Positions 1-6,506 of a stretch of DNA of 14,457 bases are shown piece after piece (position 1 is the stretch's first letter; the number at the start of each line of letters is the position of its first letter). The notes under the pieces are model-generated. The model was not told the DNA's origin, did not search any database, and worked only from the letters and a program-made list of their open reading frames with translations. The translations under genes were made by a program, and so were the position numbers. This DNA is from CAZTLI01 sp964614375 (GTDB lineage: Bacteria; Chloroflexota; Anaerolineae; Aggregatilineales; Phototrophicaceae), in the NCBI GenBank assembly GCA_964614375.1, contig CAZTLI010000090.1, forward strand, positions 1 through 14,457, given 5' to 3'.

Positions 1-3000
1 GCCCACGCCGCGACTCTAAAATCGCGCATTCCATTTTTGCATTTCTTCGATGGCTTCCGCACGTCGCATGAAATCTCCAAAATCGCGATGTTGAACGATG
101 ACGACCTGCGGGCGATGATGGACGACGAGCTGATTTTCGAGCATCGCGCCCGCGCCCTATCGCCCGAGAATCCGTTCATACGCGGCACAGCCCAGAATCC
201 CGATGTTTTCTTTCAGGCACGCGAGACGGTCAACCCGTTTTATCTGGAATGTCCCAACATCGTGCAAGCGACGATGGACGAATTCGCCCACCTCACCGGA
301 CGCCACTATCGCATCTTCGATTATGAGGGTGCGCCAGATGCCGAACGGGTGATTGTGCTGATGGGGTCGGGCAGTGAAGCGGTGCATGAAACCGTAGATT
401 ATCTAACTCAACAGGGCCAAAAAGTCGGCGTCATCAAAGTGCGGTTGTATCGCCCGTTTGATGTGCGCTGGTTCATCGAAGCCCTGCCGAAGACGGTCAA
501 AGCCATCGCCGTACTAGACCGCACCAAAGAACCGGGCAGCGCCGGAGAACCGCTCTATCTGGATGTGGTGAATGCGATTTACGAAGGTGTGGAAAATGGC
601 TGGGCGACATTCAAGACAATGCCGAAGGTCGGCGGCGGGCGTTATGGATTGTCGTCTAAGGAATTCACCCCCGCGATGGTCAAAGGGATATTCGACAATC
701 TCGCGCAGGCCAAACCCAAAAATCACTTCACCATCGGCATCAACGACGACGTGACCCACACCAGCCTGCCCTATGACCCGGCATTCTCGACTGAATCGGA
801 TACCGTCGTCCGGGCACTGTTCTATGGACTGGGTTCAGACGGGACGGTTGGCGCGAACAAAAACTCGATCAAAATCATCGGCGAGAATACCGATAATTAT
901 GCCCAGGGCTACTTCGTCTATGACTCGAAGAAGTCGGGCACGATGACGGTCTCACACCTGCGCTTTGGGCCAGAGCCGATTCGTTCGACCTATCTGTTGA
1001 ACAGCGCCAGTTTTGTCGCCTGTCATCAGCCCAATTTCCTTGAAAAGTTCGATATGCTGCAATATGCCCAGCGTGGTGGCACGTTCCTGCTGAATACCCC
1101 GCACAGTCCCGATGCAGTCTGGGCACATCTGCCGCGCAAAGTCCAGCAGCAAATCGTCGATAAGCAGCTTAAGTTCTATGTGATAGACGGTTACAAAGTC
1201 GCGGGCGACGCGGGCATGGGCGGGCGCATCAATACGGTGATGCAGGTGTGTTTCTTCGCCATTTCCGGTGTACTGCCGCGCGACAAAGCGATTGAGGAAA
1301 TCAAGACCGCCATCCGCGAGACCTATGGCAAACGCGGTGAACGTATCGTCCAGATGAACCTCGACGCCGTTGACCAGACTCTCGATCATCTGCATGAAGT
1401 CGCTGTGCCGGATACGGTGGATAGCGACATCATGATGCTGCCCGCGATACCGGAGGCCGCGCCTGCCTTCGTGCGCGATGTGCTCGGTCAGATGCTCATT
1501 CGTGAGGGTGATTTGCTGCCTGTCAGCGCCTTGCCTGTCGATGGCACATATCCGAGTGGCACAACCCAGTGGGAAAAACGCAATCTGGCGCTGGAAATCC
1601 CGGTGTGGGACCCGGATGTCTGTATCCAGTGTGGTAAATGCGCGATCGTGTGCCCCCACGCCGTCATTCGCATCAAGACCTATGATGAACAGCATCTGGA
1701 TAGCGCCCCGCCGACCTTCAAGTCCATGGATGCCCGTGATCGTGAATGGCAGGGATTGAAATATACGATTCAAGTCGCGCCAGAAGATTGCACTGGCTGC
1801 GGGATATGTGTGGATGTGTGTCCGGCGAAGAATAAAGCGGCAGTCGGGTTGAAGGCGCTCAATATGGCGGCCCAACCGCCCCTGCGCGAACCCGAACGCG
1901 AAAATTGGGATTTCTTCGTCACTATTCCAGAGATGGATCGCCGGAATATCAAAGTGTCGGCTATTCGTCAACAGCAGGTGCAGCAGCCACTGTTTGAATT
2001 CAGTGGCGCGTGTTCAGGGTGTGGCGAGACGCCATATATCAAACTGGCGACACAGCTCTTCGGTGACCGGATGGTCGTGGCGAATGCGACAGGCTGCTCG
2101 TCGATTTATGGCGCTAATCTGCCGACGACTCCCTGGAGCCACAACAAGGCGGGACGTGGCCCCGCGTGGGCAAATTCCCTGTTTGAAGATAACGCCGAAT
2201 TCGGTCTGGGGATGCGCGTCTCGCTGGATAAGCAGCGTGAATTTGCTGGCGAACTGCTGCAAGGGCTGGCATCGGACATTGGCGCGGAACTGGTCGCTGC
2301 GCTTGTGTCTGCCCCGCAGCGCGACGAAGCCGACATCCACGACCAGCGTGAACGGGTCGCTATCCTCAAAGAAAAATTGGAAAGCCTCGACGCGCCGGAG
2401 GCCAAACAACTGCTCACACTGGCCGATCAGTTCGTCAAGCGCAGTCTGTGGATTATCGGTGGTGATGGTTGGGCCTATGACATCGGTTATGGCGGGCTTG
2501 ACCATGTACTCGCCAGCGGACGCAATGTCAACATCCTCGTGCTGGATACGGAAGTTTATTCCAACACGGGCGGGCAGATGTCCAAAGCGACGCCAAGAGC
2601 CGCAGTCGCCAAATTCGCATCCGGCGGGAAACCTGCCGGGAAGAAAGACCTCGGTCTAATGGCGATAACCTATGGCAATGTCTATGTCGCGCAGGTGGCG
2701 ATGGGTGCAAAAGACGAACACACACTACGGGCGTTCCTCGAAGCCGAAGCCTATGACGGCCCATCCTTGATTATCGCCTATAGTCACTGTATCGCGCACG
2801 GCATTACCGATATGAGCACCGCCATGCACAATCAGAAAGCGGCTGTCGAGAGCGGGCAATGGCCGCTGTATCGTTATAACCCACAGCGGTTGGAACAGGG
2901 CGAAAATCCCTTCATCCTCGACTCGCGCAAACCGCGCATTCCCGTCGAGCAGTTTATGTACATGGAAAATCGCTTCAAGATGCTGAAGATGAGCAAGCCC

Positions 3001-3141
3001 GATGTGGCGAAGCAGTTGCTCGAAGCAGCACAGGCCGATGTCGATACCCGCTGGGCCTTGTATGAGTATCTGGCAACACGCTCCTTCGCCTCGCCGGAGG
3101 ATAACGGGCATCGTCCCGAAGCGGAAACAGAACATGCGTAA
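1..3141 (+). CDS. nifJ: Pyruvate:ferredoxin/flavodoxin oxidoreductase, single-chain, 5'-truncated by window edge
   Basis: Oxidatively decarboxylates pyruvate with CoA to acetyl-CoA and CO2, passing electrons to ferredoxin or flavodoxin in the cytoplasm. The frame is open at base 1, before the family motif HFFDGFRTSHEI, and 1046 codons remain. Comparison with the Desulfovibrio africanus enzyme suggests about 140 N-terminal residues lie off the left edge. Visible parts in window codons: EKR motif (525-527); two 4Fe-4S sets, CIQCGKCAIVCP (Cys 541, 544, 547, 551) and CTGCGICVDVCP (Cys 597, 600, 603, 607); proximal-cluster cysteines 671, 674, 699 and 930; and thiamine-diphosphate/Mg residues GDGWAYD (Asp822) and YSNTGG (Asn855). 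The spacing of these residues equals that of D. africanus Cys812/815/840/1071, Asp963 and Asn996 as I recall them, so the catalytic core looks intact. The protein ends before most of the D. africanus C-terminal extension. The TTG at 37 lies inside the domain and is not the start. Substrate could be another 2-oxoacid, but pyruvate is much the likeliest. Confidence 0.96.
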   Translation, partial: AHAATLKSRIPFLHFFDGFRTSHEISKIAMLNDDDLRAMMDDELIFEHRARALSPENPFIRGTAQNPDVFFQARETVNPFYLECPNIVQATMDEFAHLTGRHYRIFDYEGAPDAERVIVLMGSGSEAVHETVDYLTQQGQKVGVIKVRLYRPFDVRWFIEALPKTVKAIAVLDRTKEPGSAGEPLYLDVVNAIYEGVENGWATFKTMPKVGGGRYGLSSKEFTPAMVKGIFDNLAQAKPKNHFTIGINDDVTHTSLPYDPAFSTESDTVVRALFYGLGSDGTVGANKNSIKIIGENTDNYAQGYFVYDSKKSGTMTVSHLRFGPEPIRSTYLLNSASFVACHQPNFLEKFDMLQYAQRGGTFLLNTPHSPDAVWAHLPRKVQQQIVDKQLKFYVIDGYKVAGDAGMGGRINTVMQVCFFAISGVLPRDKAIEEIKTAIRETYGKRGERIVQMNLDAVDQTLDHLHEVAVPDTVDSDIMMLPAIPEAAPAFVRDVLGQMLIREGDLLPVSALPVDGTYPSGTTQWEKRNLALEIPVWDPDVCIQCGKCAIVCPHAVIRIKTYDEQHLDSAPPTFKSMDARDREWQGLKYTIQVAPEDCTGCGICVDVCPAKNKAAVGLKALNMAAQPPLREPERENWDFFVTIPEMDRRNIKVSAIRQQQVQQPLFEFSGACSGCGETPYIKLATQLFGDRMVVANATGCSSIYGANLPTTPWSHNKAGRGPAWANSLFEDNAEFGLGMRVSLDKQREFAGELLQGLASDIGAELVAALVSAPQRDEADIHDQRERVAILKEKLESLDAPEAKQLLTLADQFVKRSLWIIGGDGWAYDIGYGGLDHVLASGRNVNILVLDTEVYSNTGGQMSKATPRAAVAKFASGGKPAGKKDLGLMAITYGNVYVAQVAMGAKDEHTLRAFLEAEAYDGPSLIIAYSHCIAHGITDMSTAMHNQKAAVESGQWPLYRYNPQRLEQGENPFILDSRKPRIPVEQFMYMENRFKMLKMSKPDVAKQLLEAAQADVDTRWALYEYLATRSFASPEDNGHRPEAETEHA

Positions 3142-3254
3142 GGTCTATCGGGGCAGCGCCTTGACCAGAGATAGGGCTTGGTCCTGTTCTGGCACTGATA
3201 CTGATTTACATCCGGCCTGCCAATAACGATAGGGGTCGGCGCGTAACGAATTTT

Positions 3255-3260
3255 GAGGAG
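3255..3260 (+). promoter_or_regulatory. Ribosome binding site deciding the start at 3267
   Basis: GAGGAG lies 6 nt before the ATG at 3267 and directly abuts the in-frame ATG at 3261. Only the 3267 start has normal Shine-Dalgarno spacing, so it is preferred. The rest of the 125-bp gap after nifJ (3142-3266) shows no convincing terminator or promoter, which fits co-transcription. Confidence 0.75.
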
Positions 3261-3266
3261 ATGATC

Positions 3267-4292
3267 ATGGACTTAACAACAACCTATCTCGGTATGAAAT
3301 TGCGAACGCCACTGGTGGTATCGGCCTCGCCGCTGTCAGAAGAAATCGCCACCATCAAACATATGGAAGACGAAGGCGCGGCGGCAGTGGTGTTGTATTC
3401 GCTGTTTGAAGAACAAATCACGCACGAGCAGCACGAACTCCATCATAATCTGACGCACGGTACAGAGAGCTTTGCCGAGGCGATTAGCTACTTCCCCGAA
3501 CCAGAGCATTTTCATGTGGGGCCAGACGGTTATCTGGAACATATCCGTCGCGCGAAAGCCGCCGTCGATATGCCCATTATCGCCAGTCTGAATGGCTCAA
3601 CATTGGGGGGATGGCTTGATTTTGCGAAGCTGATTCAACAAGCGGGTGCAGATGCGCTCGAATTGAACCTGTATCACATCCCGACAGACATTGATGTGCC
3701 CGGTGCAGAAATCGAGAATCGCTATTTGCACGTCGTGGAGACGGTGAAAGCCAGCGTATCTATCCCTGTCGCCGTGAAGTTGAGTCCCTTTTTCAGCAAT
3801 ATGGCGAACATGGCGAAGAAGCTGGATGATGCGGGCGCAAATGGCCTCGTGTTGTTCAACCGTTTTTACCAGCCAGACATCGACCTTGACGCGCTGGAGG
3901 TGCGTCCGAATGTCTTACTCAGCACGCCGCCGGAACTGCGTCTGCCGCTGCGGTGGATTGCTATCCTGTATGGGCGGATTCGCGCTGACCTCGCCGCGAC
4001 GACGGGCGTTCATCAGGCACAGGATGCGCTCAAGCTGCTGATGGTTGGGGCGAAAGTCACTATGATCGCATCGGCGCTGATGAAATATGGCATCGAGCAC
4101 CTTCGCACGCTGGAGGCCGACCTCTGGCAGTGGCTGGAAGAACACGAATACGAATCTGTCCAGCAGTTGCAGGGCAGTATGAGCCAGAAGCACAGCGGTA
4201 ATCCCGGCGCATTTGAACGCGCGCAGTATATGAAGGCGGTTTCGGTACTGCCGCCGGAGTATGCGGGGCGCAATCGTTCGCCGCGTTTTTAA
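3267..4292 (+). CDS. Dihydroorotate dehydrogenase-like flavoprotein (nifJ partner)
   Basis: A 341-residue TIM-barrel protein of the PyrD/DHOD superfamily. It begins MDLTTTYLGMKLRTPLVVSA, the usual N-terminal strand of DHOD proteins. A family-type FMN-contacting lysine is visible at AVKLSP (Lys171), and the C-terminal phosphate-binding region survives as TTGVHQAQDAL then GAKVTMIAS (about 245-269). The loop that in true PyrD reads N-x-S-C-P-N and carries the catalytic Cys/Ser reads NLYHIPTD (134-141), so pyrimidine synthesis is unlikely. DHOD-like proteins of this type often sit beside nifJ in bacteria (known association). A redox or flavin role linked to pyruvate oxidation is my inference; the substrate is unknown. 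It is 125 bp downstream of nifJ and followed by a strong terminator, so the two probably form one transcription unit. Confidence 0.85.
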   Translation: MDLTTTYLGMKLRTPLVVSASPLSEEIATIKHMEDEGAAAVVLYSLFEEQITHEQHELHHNLTHGTESFAEAISYFPEPEHFHVGPDGYLEHIRRAKAAVDMPIIASLNGSTLGGWLDFAKLIQQAGADALELNLYHIPTDIDVPGAEIENRYLHVVETVKASVSIPVAVKLSPFFSNMANMAKKLDDAGANGLVLFNRFYQPDIDLDALEVRPNVLLSTPPELRLPLRWIAILYGRIRADLAATTGVHQAQDALKLLMVGAKVTMIASALMKYGIEHLRTLEADLWQWLEEHEYESVQQLQGSMSQKHSGNPGAFERAQYMKAVSVLPPEYAGRNRSPRF

Positions 4293-4314
4293 AGGGGCAT
4301 ACCCGCTAATTATT

Positions 4315-4346
4315 GAGAAACCCTATTTGCATGAATAGGGTTTTTC
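4315..4346 (+). terminator. Rho-independent terminator after the nifJ/DHOD-like unit
   Basis: A perfect 10-bp stem, AAACCCTATT (4318-4327) and AATAGGGTTT (4334-4343), encloses the loop TGCATG. The descending arm ends in a run of T (4341-4345). Three more pairs, including one G-T, extend it to 4315 and 4346. It begins 22 bp after the DHOD-like stop and separates the metabolic genes from the polysaccharide operon. Because the stem is flanked by A and T runs it could act in both directions, but no minus-strand gene is seen nearby. Confidence 0.9.
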
Positions 4347-4416
4347 ATATCTTCAGAGATACCACGCGCAGACACGTTGATGAGCAGACATCGGCGGAGC
4401 ACGATAGCGGACGATA

Positions 4417-4454
4417 GTGCAAATTTACATTGTAATTTTTGTGTCCCCCTGCAC
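4417..4454. repeat. Nested inverted repeat upstream of the polysaccharide promoter
   Basis: GTGCA (4417-4421) and TGCAC (4450-4454) form outer arms. Between them AAATTTAC (4421-4428) and GTAATTT (4432-4438) form an imperfect AT-rich dyad. It lies between the terminator and the CRP-like sites, well before the likely transcript start, so if real it would act as DNA, for example as an operator. The rest of 4347-4486 shows only a short tandem similarity at 4401-4420. Confidence 0.25.
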
Positions 4455-4486
4455 GCCCGCGGATGTGACATTTAACCCGATGAAAA

Positions 4487-4502
4487 TGTGATTTTTATCA
4501 GT
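4487..4502. promoter_or_regulatory. CRP/FNR-family-like operator, upstream copy
   Basis: TGTGA-TTTTTA-TCAGT matches 8 of the 10 specified bases of the classical CRP consensus TGTGA-N6-TCACA. Read as an FNR-type site, GTGAT-N4-ATCAG is also 8 of 10. It starts 21 bp before a second, better copy. The binding protein is not encoded in the window, so its identity is inference. Confidence 0.4.
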
Positions 4503-4507
4503 TTCGT

Positions 4508-4523
4508 CGTGAAATAATTCACA
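4508..4523. promoter_or_regulatory. CRP/FNR-family-like operator, downstream copy overlapping -35
   Basis: CGTGA-AATAAT-TCACA matches 9 of 10 specified bases of the CRP-type consensus and contains a perfect dyad, GTGAA-N4-TTCAC (4509-4522). It covers the proposed -35 element, a position that would favour repression. If transcription instead starts near 4557, its centre would sit near -41.5, a class II activator position. Confidence 0.45.
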
Positions 4524-4537
4524 AAGTAGTGTATGAT
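4509..4537 (+). promoter_or_regulatory. Candidate sigma70-type promoter of the polysaccharide operon
   Basis: The -10 element TATGAT (4532-4537) matches TATAAT at 5 of 6 positions. The -35 element GTGAAA (4509-4514) matches TTGACA at 4 of 6, with a 17-bp spacer. Transcription would start near 4544, giving a leader of about 31 nt before the first ATG at 4575. It lies in the only sizeable AT-rich gap between the upstream terminator and the operon. Confidence 0.45.
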
Positions 4538-4554
4538 GAATGCTACGCATTAAT
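4536..4554. repeat. Dyad at the predicted transcription start
   Basis: ATGAATGC-TAC-GCATTAAT is a 19-bp near-palindrome: 8-bp arms with one mismatch, including perfect AATGC/GCATT. It spans the end of the -10 element and the predicted start site. It could be a repressor operator, or a small hairpin at the transcript 5' end. Confidence 0.35.
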
Positions 4555-4574
4555 AGTGAAATTTTTGATAAATT

Positions 4575-5297
4575 ATGAAAATCGTAAATTCTATCAGTTC
4601 AGATTGGTCACAGGTCGATTTTCACGCTTCTCCAAACACACCAACCCCGCTGTTTTTCTATACCAAACGCATAATCGACATCATATTGGCCTGTATGCTG
4701 CTGGTGATGCTGTCGCCACTGCTGCTGGTCATCGCCATCCTCATCAAACTGGATAGTCGCGGCACGGTCTTCTTTGTGCAAGACCGGGTCGGCGCGCAGT
4801 GGCGTGTGGTCGATGGCGAGATGGTCTGGCAGGTGCGGACATTCCCGTTTTATAAGTTCCGGTCAATGGTGCAGGATGCCGATCCACGCCTGCATCAGGC
4901 GCGCGCTGCTGCGTATGTGGGTGGTGATTTGCGAACGGCGACCATGACCAAGGTCGAAGACGATCCGCGGATTACCCGCATCGGTCATGTAATCCGGCGC
5001 ACCAGCATTGATGAACTGCCGCAGCTCTTCAATGTGGTGAAGGGCGAAATGAGCCTGGTCGGGCCAAGACCCATCCCTGTCTATGAATTCGCGGCGTATC
5101 AGCAGCACCATCTGGAACGGTATGCTGCTTCACCGGGCATTACCGGCCTGTGGCAGGTCAAAGGCCGGTGTGCGCTGTCCTTTGATGATCAAATCGCGCT
5201 CGATATTGAATATGTGCAGCATCAGAATCCGCTGCTGGATACCCTGTTACTCTTGCAAACGATCCCCGCTGTCATACGAGGGAAAGGTGCTGGATAG
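4575..5297 (+). CDS. Priming sugar transferase (polyprenyl-phosphate phosphoglycosyl transferase)
   Basis: Transfers a sugar-1-phosphate from a nucleotide sugar to undecaprenyl phosphate on the inner face of the membrane, the first step of repeat-unit assembly. At 240 residues it is the short bacterial sugar transferase type (PF02397; PglC and the WcaJ/WbaP C-terminal domain), without the extra N-terminal membrane domain of WcaJ. Residues 33-58 form the membrane-associated helix after YTKRIID. Family motifs follow: VFFVQDRVG (65-73), FPFYKFRSM (90-98), the Asp-Glu catalytic dyad in SIDELPQL (Asp146, Glu147), GPRP (163-166) and PGITGLWQV (187-195). Between 74 and 125 is an expanded loop. The start is fixed by an in-frame TAA at 4569; no clear Shine-Dalgarno precedes it. 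First gene of the operon. Sugar specificity cannot be read from sequence. Confidence 0.93.
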   Translation: MKIVNSISSDWSQVDFHASPNTPTPLFFYTKRIIDIILACMLLVMLSPLLLVIAILIKLDSRGTVFFVQDRVGAQWRVVDGEMVWQVRTFPFYKFRSMVQDADPRLHQARAAAYVGGDLRTATMTKVEDDPRITRIGHVIRRTSIDELPQLFNVVKGEMSLVGPRPIPVYEFAAYQQHHLERYAASPGITGLWQVKGRCALSFDDQIALDIEYVQHQNPLLDTLLLLQTIPAVIRGKGAG

Positions 5298-5332
5298 TAA
5301 GACTGAACACTTCCTCATGAATTGATACCTCA

Positions 5333-5368
5333 CGGTTACCACGTTGATCGTGTTCTCCATCGTAACCG
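5333..5368 (+). repeat. Intergenic hairpin with nested inner stem
   Basis: CGGTTAC (5333-5339) and GTAACCG (5362-5368) are perfect 7-bp arms. Inside, CACG (5340-5343) and CGTG (5349-5352) form a second stem with loop TTGAT. No T run follows, so it is a poor intrinsic terminator. It lies in the 132-bp gap between the first and second operon genes, the widest gap in the operon, and may set RNA processing or relative expression. Confidence 0.4.
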
Positions 5369-5395
5369 ACATCACAGCCAGAACACATCGCTTTT

Positions 5396-5420
5396 GCATA
5401 TTTTGAAGTATGCGAGGGGG
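5396..5420 (+). promoter_or_regulatory. Ribosome binding site deciding the start at 5430, with adjacent small hairpin
   Basis: GAGGGGG (5414-5420) lies 9 nt before the ATG at 5430 and selects it over the upstream in-frame start at 5322, whose extra 36 residues look unlike protein of this family. GCATA (5396-5400) and TATGC (5409-5413) form a short stem that touches the Shine-Dalgarno sequence. Confidence 0.6.
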
Positions 5421-5429
5421 AAATACGTT

Positions 5430-6506
5430 ATGTCGTCACCACTTGGCATTGCCATTATTGGCTGTGGTTATTGGGGGAAGAATTACGTCCGTCTCTTCTC
5501 GGAATTGGATCAAACGCGGGTGGTAGTCCTGTGTGACCAGGAACTGGACTTGCTGCAAAAGCTGCGGCGCTATGTGCCGCGCGCACACATCACCCGTTCT
5601 GTCGAAGAAGCCATCGCCACCAAAGGCGTAGACGCCGTAGTCGTCTGTACGAACGCCGCAGCGCATTATCCGATTGCACGACGCGCGCTGATGGCAGGCA
5701 AACACGTCCTTATCGAAAAGCCGATGACCACATCGGCACTGGAAGCCGCCATCCTCACGCAGCTCGCCAGTGACAAAAATGTGAAACTGCTGGTCGGACA
5801 CATTTTTTTGTTTAATACAGGGATTGAAAAAATCAAGGCGCTGGTCGATGGCGGGGATGTCGGACATATCTATTATCTGTATGCCCGGCGCACCAATCTG
5901 GGGCCAGTTCGCCATGACGTGAACGCATCGTGGGATCTCGCCACGCATGATGTGTCCATCTTCAACCATTTGCTCAATCAGATGCCGACATGGGTCAGCG
6001 CCAGTGGCGCACGCGTACTCGGCTATAATCAAGAAGATGTCAGCTTTATCACGCTGCGCTATCCCGGCGACATTCACGGGCATATCCACGTCAGTTGGGC
6101 AGACCCCAACAAAGTCCGCGAAGTCGTGGTGGTCGGCAGCAATATGCGAATCGCCTTCAATGACCTCGACCCGCAAGAGCGCGTGCGAATCTATGAGCGT
6201 GGCATCTGGCACGACCCCGACGAACCCGACACCTTTGGCGAACACCAACTGAGTGTGCGGGATGGCGACATCATCAGCCCGTATTTACCGGTTACGGAAC
6301 CGCTAAAACAACAGGCGCTCCACTTTATCGACTGCATTTCAAACGACCTACAGCCAATGTGCTGTGGCTACGATGGCACAGCCGTCGCCTACATCATGGA
6401 AGCCATAGACCGCTCCATGGAGGAACACGGCGCGCCTATCGAATTATCACGAGGATGGGAAAAATTATGGACATTCGCGAATACACGTCAACAGTCCGCT
6501 TCGTAG
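5430..6506 (+). CDS. Gfo/Idh/MocA-family NAD(P)-dependent oxidoreductase
   Basis: A 358-residue soluble dehydrogenase that probably oxidises a hydroxyl of a nucleotide sugar. The N-terminal Rossmann fold shows GIAIIGCGYWGKNY (GxGxxG at 11-16). The family signature EKP (96-98) lies in VLIEKPMTT. The C-terminal substrate domain carries WDLATHD (168-174), whose His173 sits where the family's catalytic histidine is expected. Its stop lies inside the following aminotransferase gene, so the two are almost certainly made together. By analogy with WlbA/WlbE (WbpB/WbpE), which oxidise and then transaminate C3 of a UDP-sugar, the pair probably makes a keto and then an amino sugar for the polysaccharide. 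The exact substrate is inference, and no dedicated hexapeptide acetyltransferase follows. Confidence 0.9.
   Translation: MSSPLGIAIIGCGYWGKNYVRLFSELDQTRVVVLCDQELDLLQKLRRYVPRAHITRSVEEAIATKGVDAVVVCTNAAAHYPIARRALMAGKHVLIEKPMTTSALEAAILTQLASDKNVKLLVGHIFLFNTGIEKIKALVDGGDVGHIYYLYARRTNLGPVRHDVNASWDLATHDVSIFNHLLNQMPTWVSASGARVLGYNQEDVSFITLRYPGDIHGHIHVSWADPNKVREVVVVGSNMRIAFNDLDPQERVRIYERGIWHDPDEPDTFGEHQLSVRDGDIISPYLPVTEPLKQQALHFIDCISNDLQPMCCGYDGTAVAYIMEAIDRSMEEHGAPIELSRGWEKLWTFANTRQQSAS

Noticed and set aside
952..1971. Long minus-strand open frame (339 codons) opposite nifJ
   Set aside because: It lies entirely within the well-conserved oxidoreductase, its product resembles no family, and it has no neighbours on that strand. 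It is a shadow of nifJ codon use.
4401..4420. Tandem 10-bp similarity (ACGATAGCGG / ACGATAGTGC)
   Set aside because: Only two short imperfect copies; too little to call a repeat element.
4529..4756. 75-codon plus-strand frame covering the promoter and the start of the sugar transferase
   Set aside because: It overlaps the conserved transferase in another frame and would begin inside the proposed promoter.
5333..5395. Intrinsic terminator after the sugar transferase
   Set aside because: The hairpin at 5333-5368 is followed by ACATCACAGCC, not a T run, and the genes on both sides belong to the same pathway.
5322..5429. 36-residue N-terminal extension of the Gfo/Idh protein
   Set aside because: The extension is His/Arg-rich, overlaps the intergenic hairpins and lacks a ribosome site. 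The Rossmann fold begins right after the ATG at 5430, which has GAGGGGG at good spacing.
6359..6466. N-terminal extension of the aminotransferase from 6359
   Set aside because: The extra residues are His/Arg-rich, lie wholly inside the oxidoreductase gene and are not part of the DegT family.
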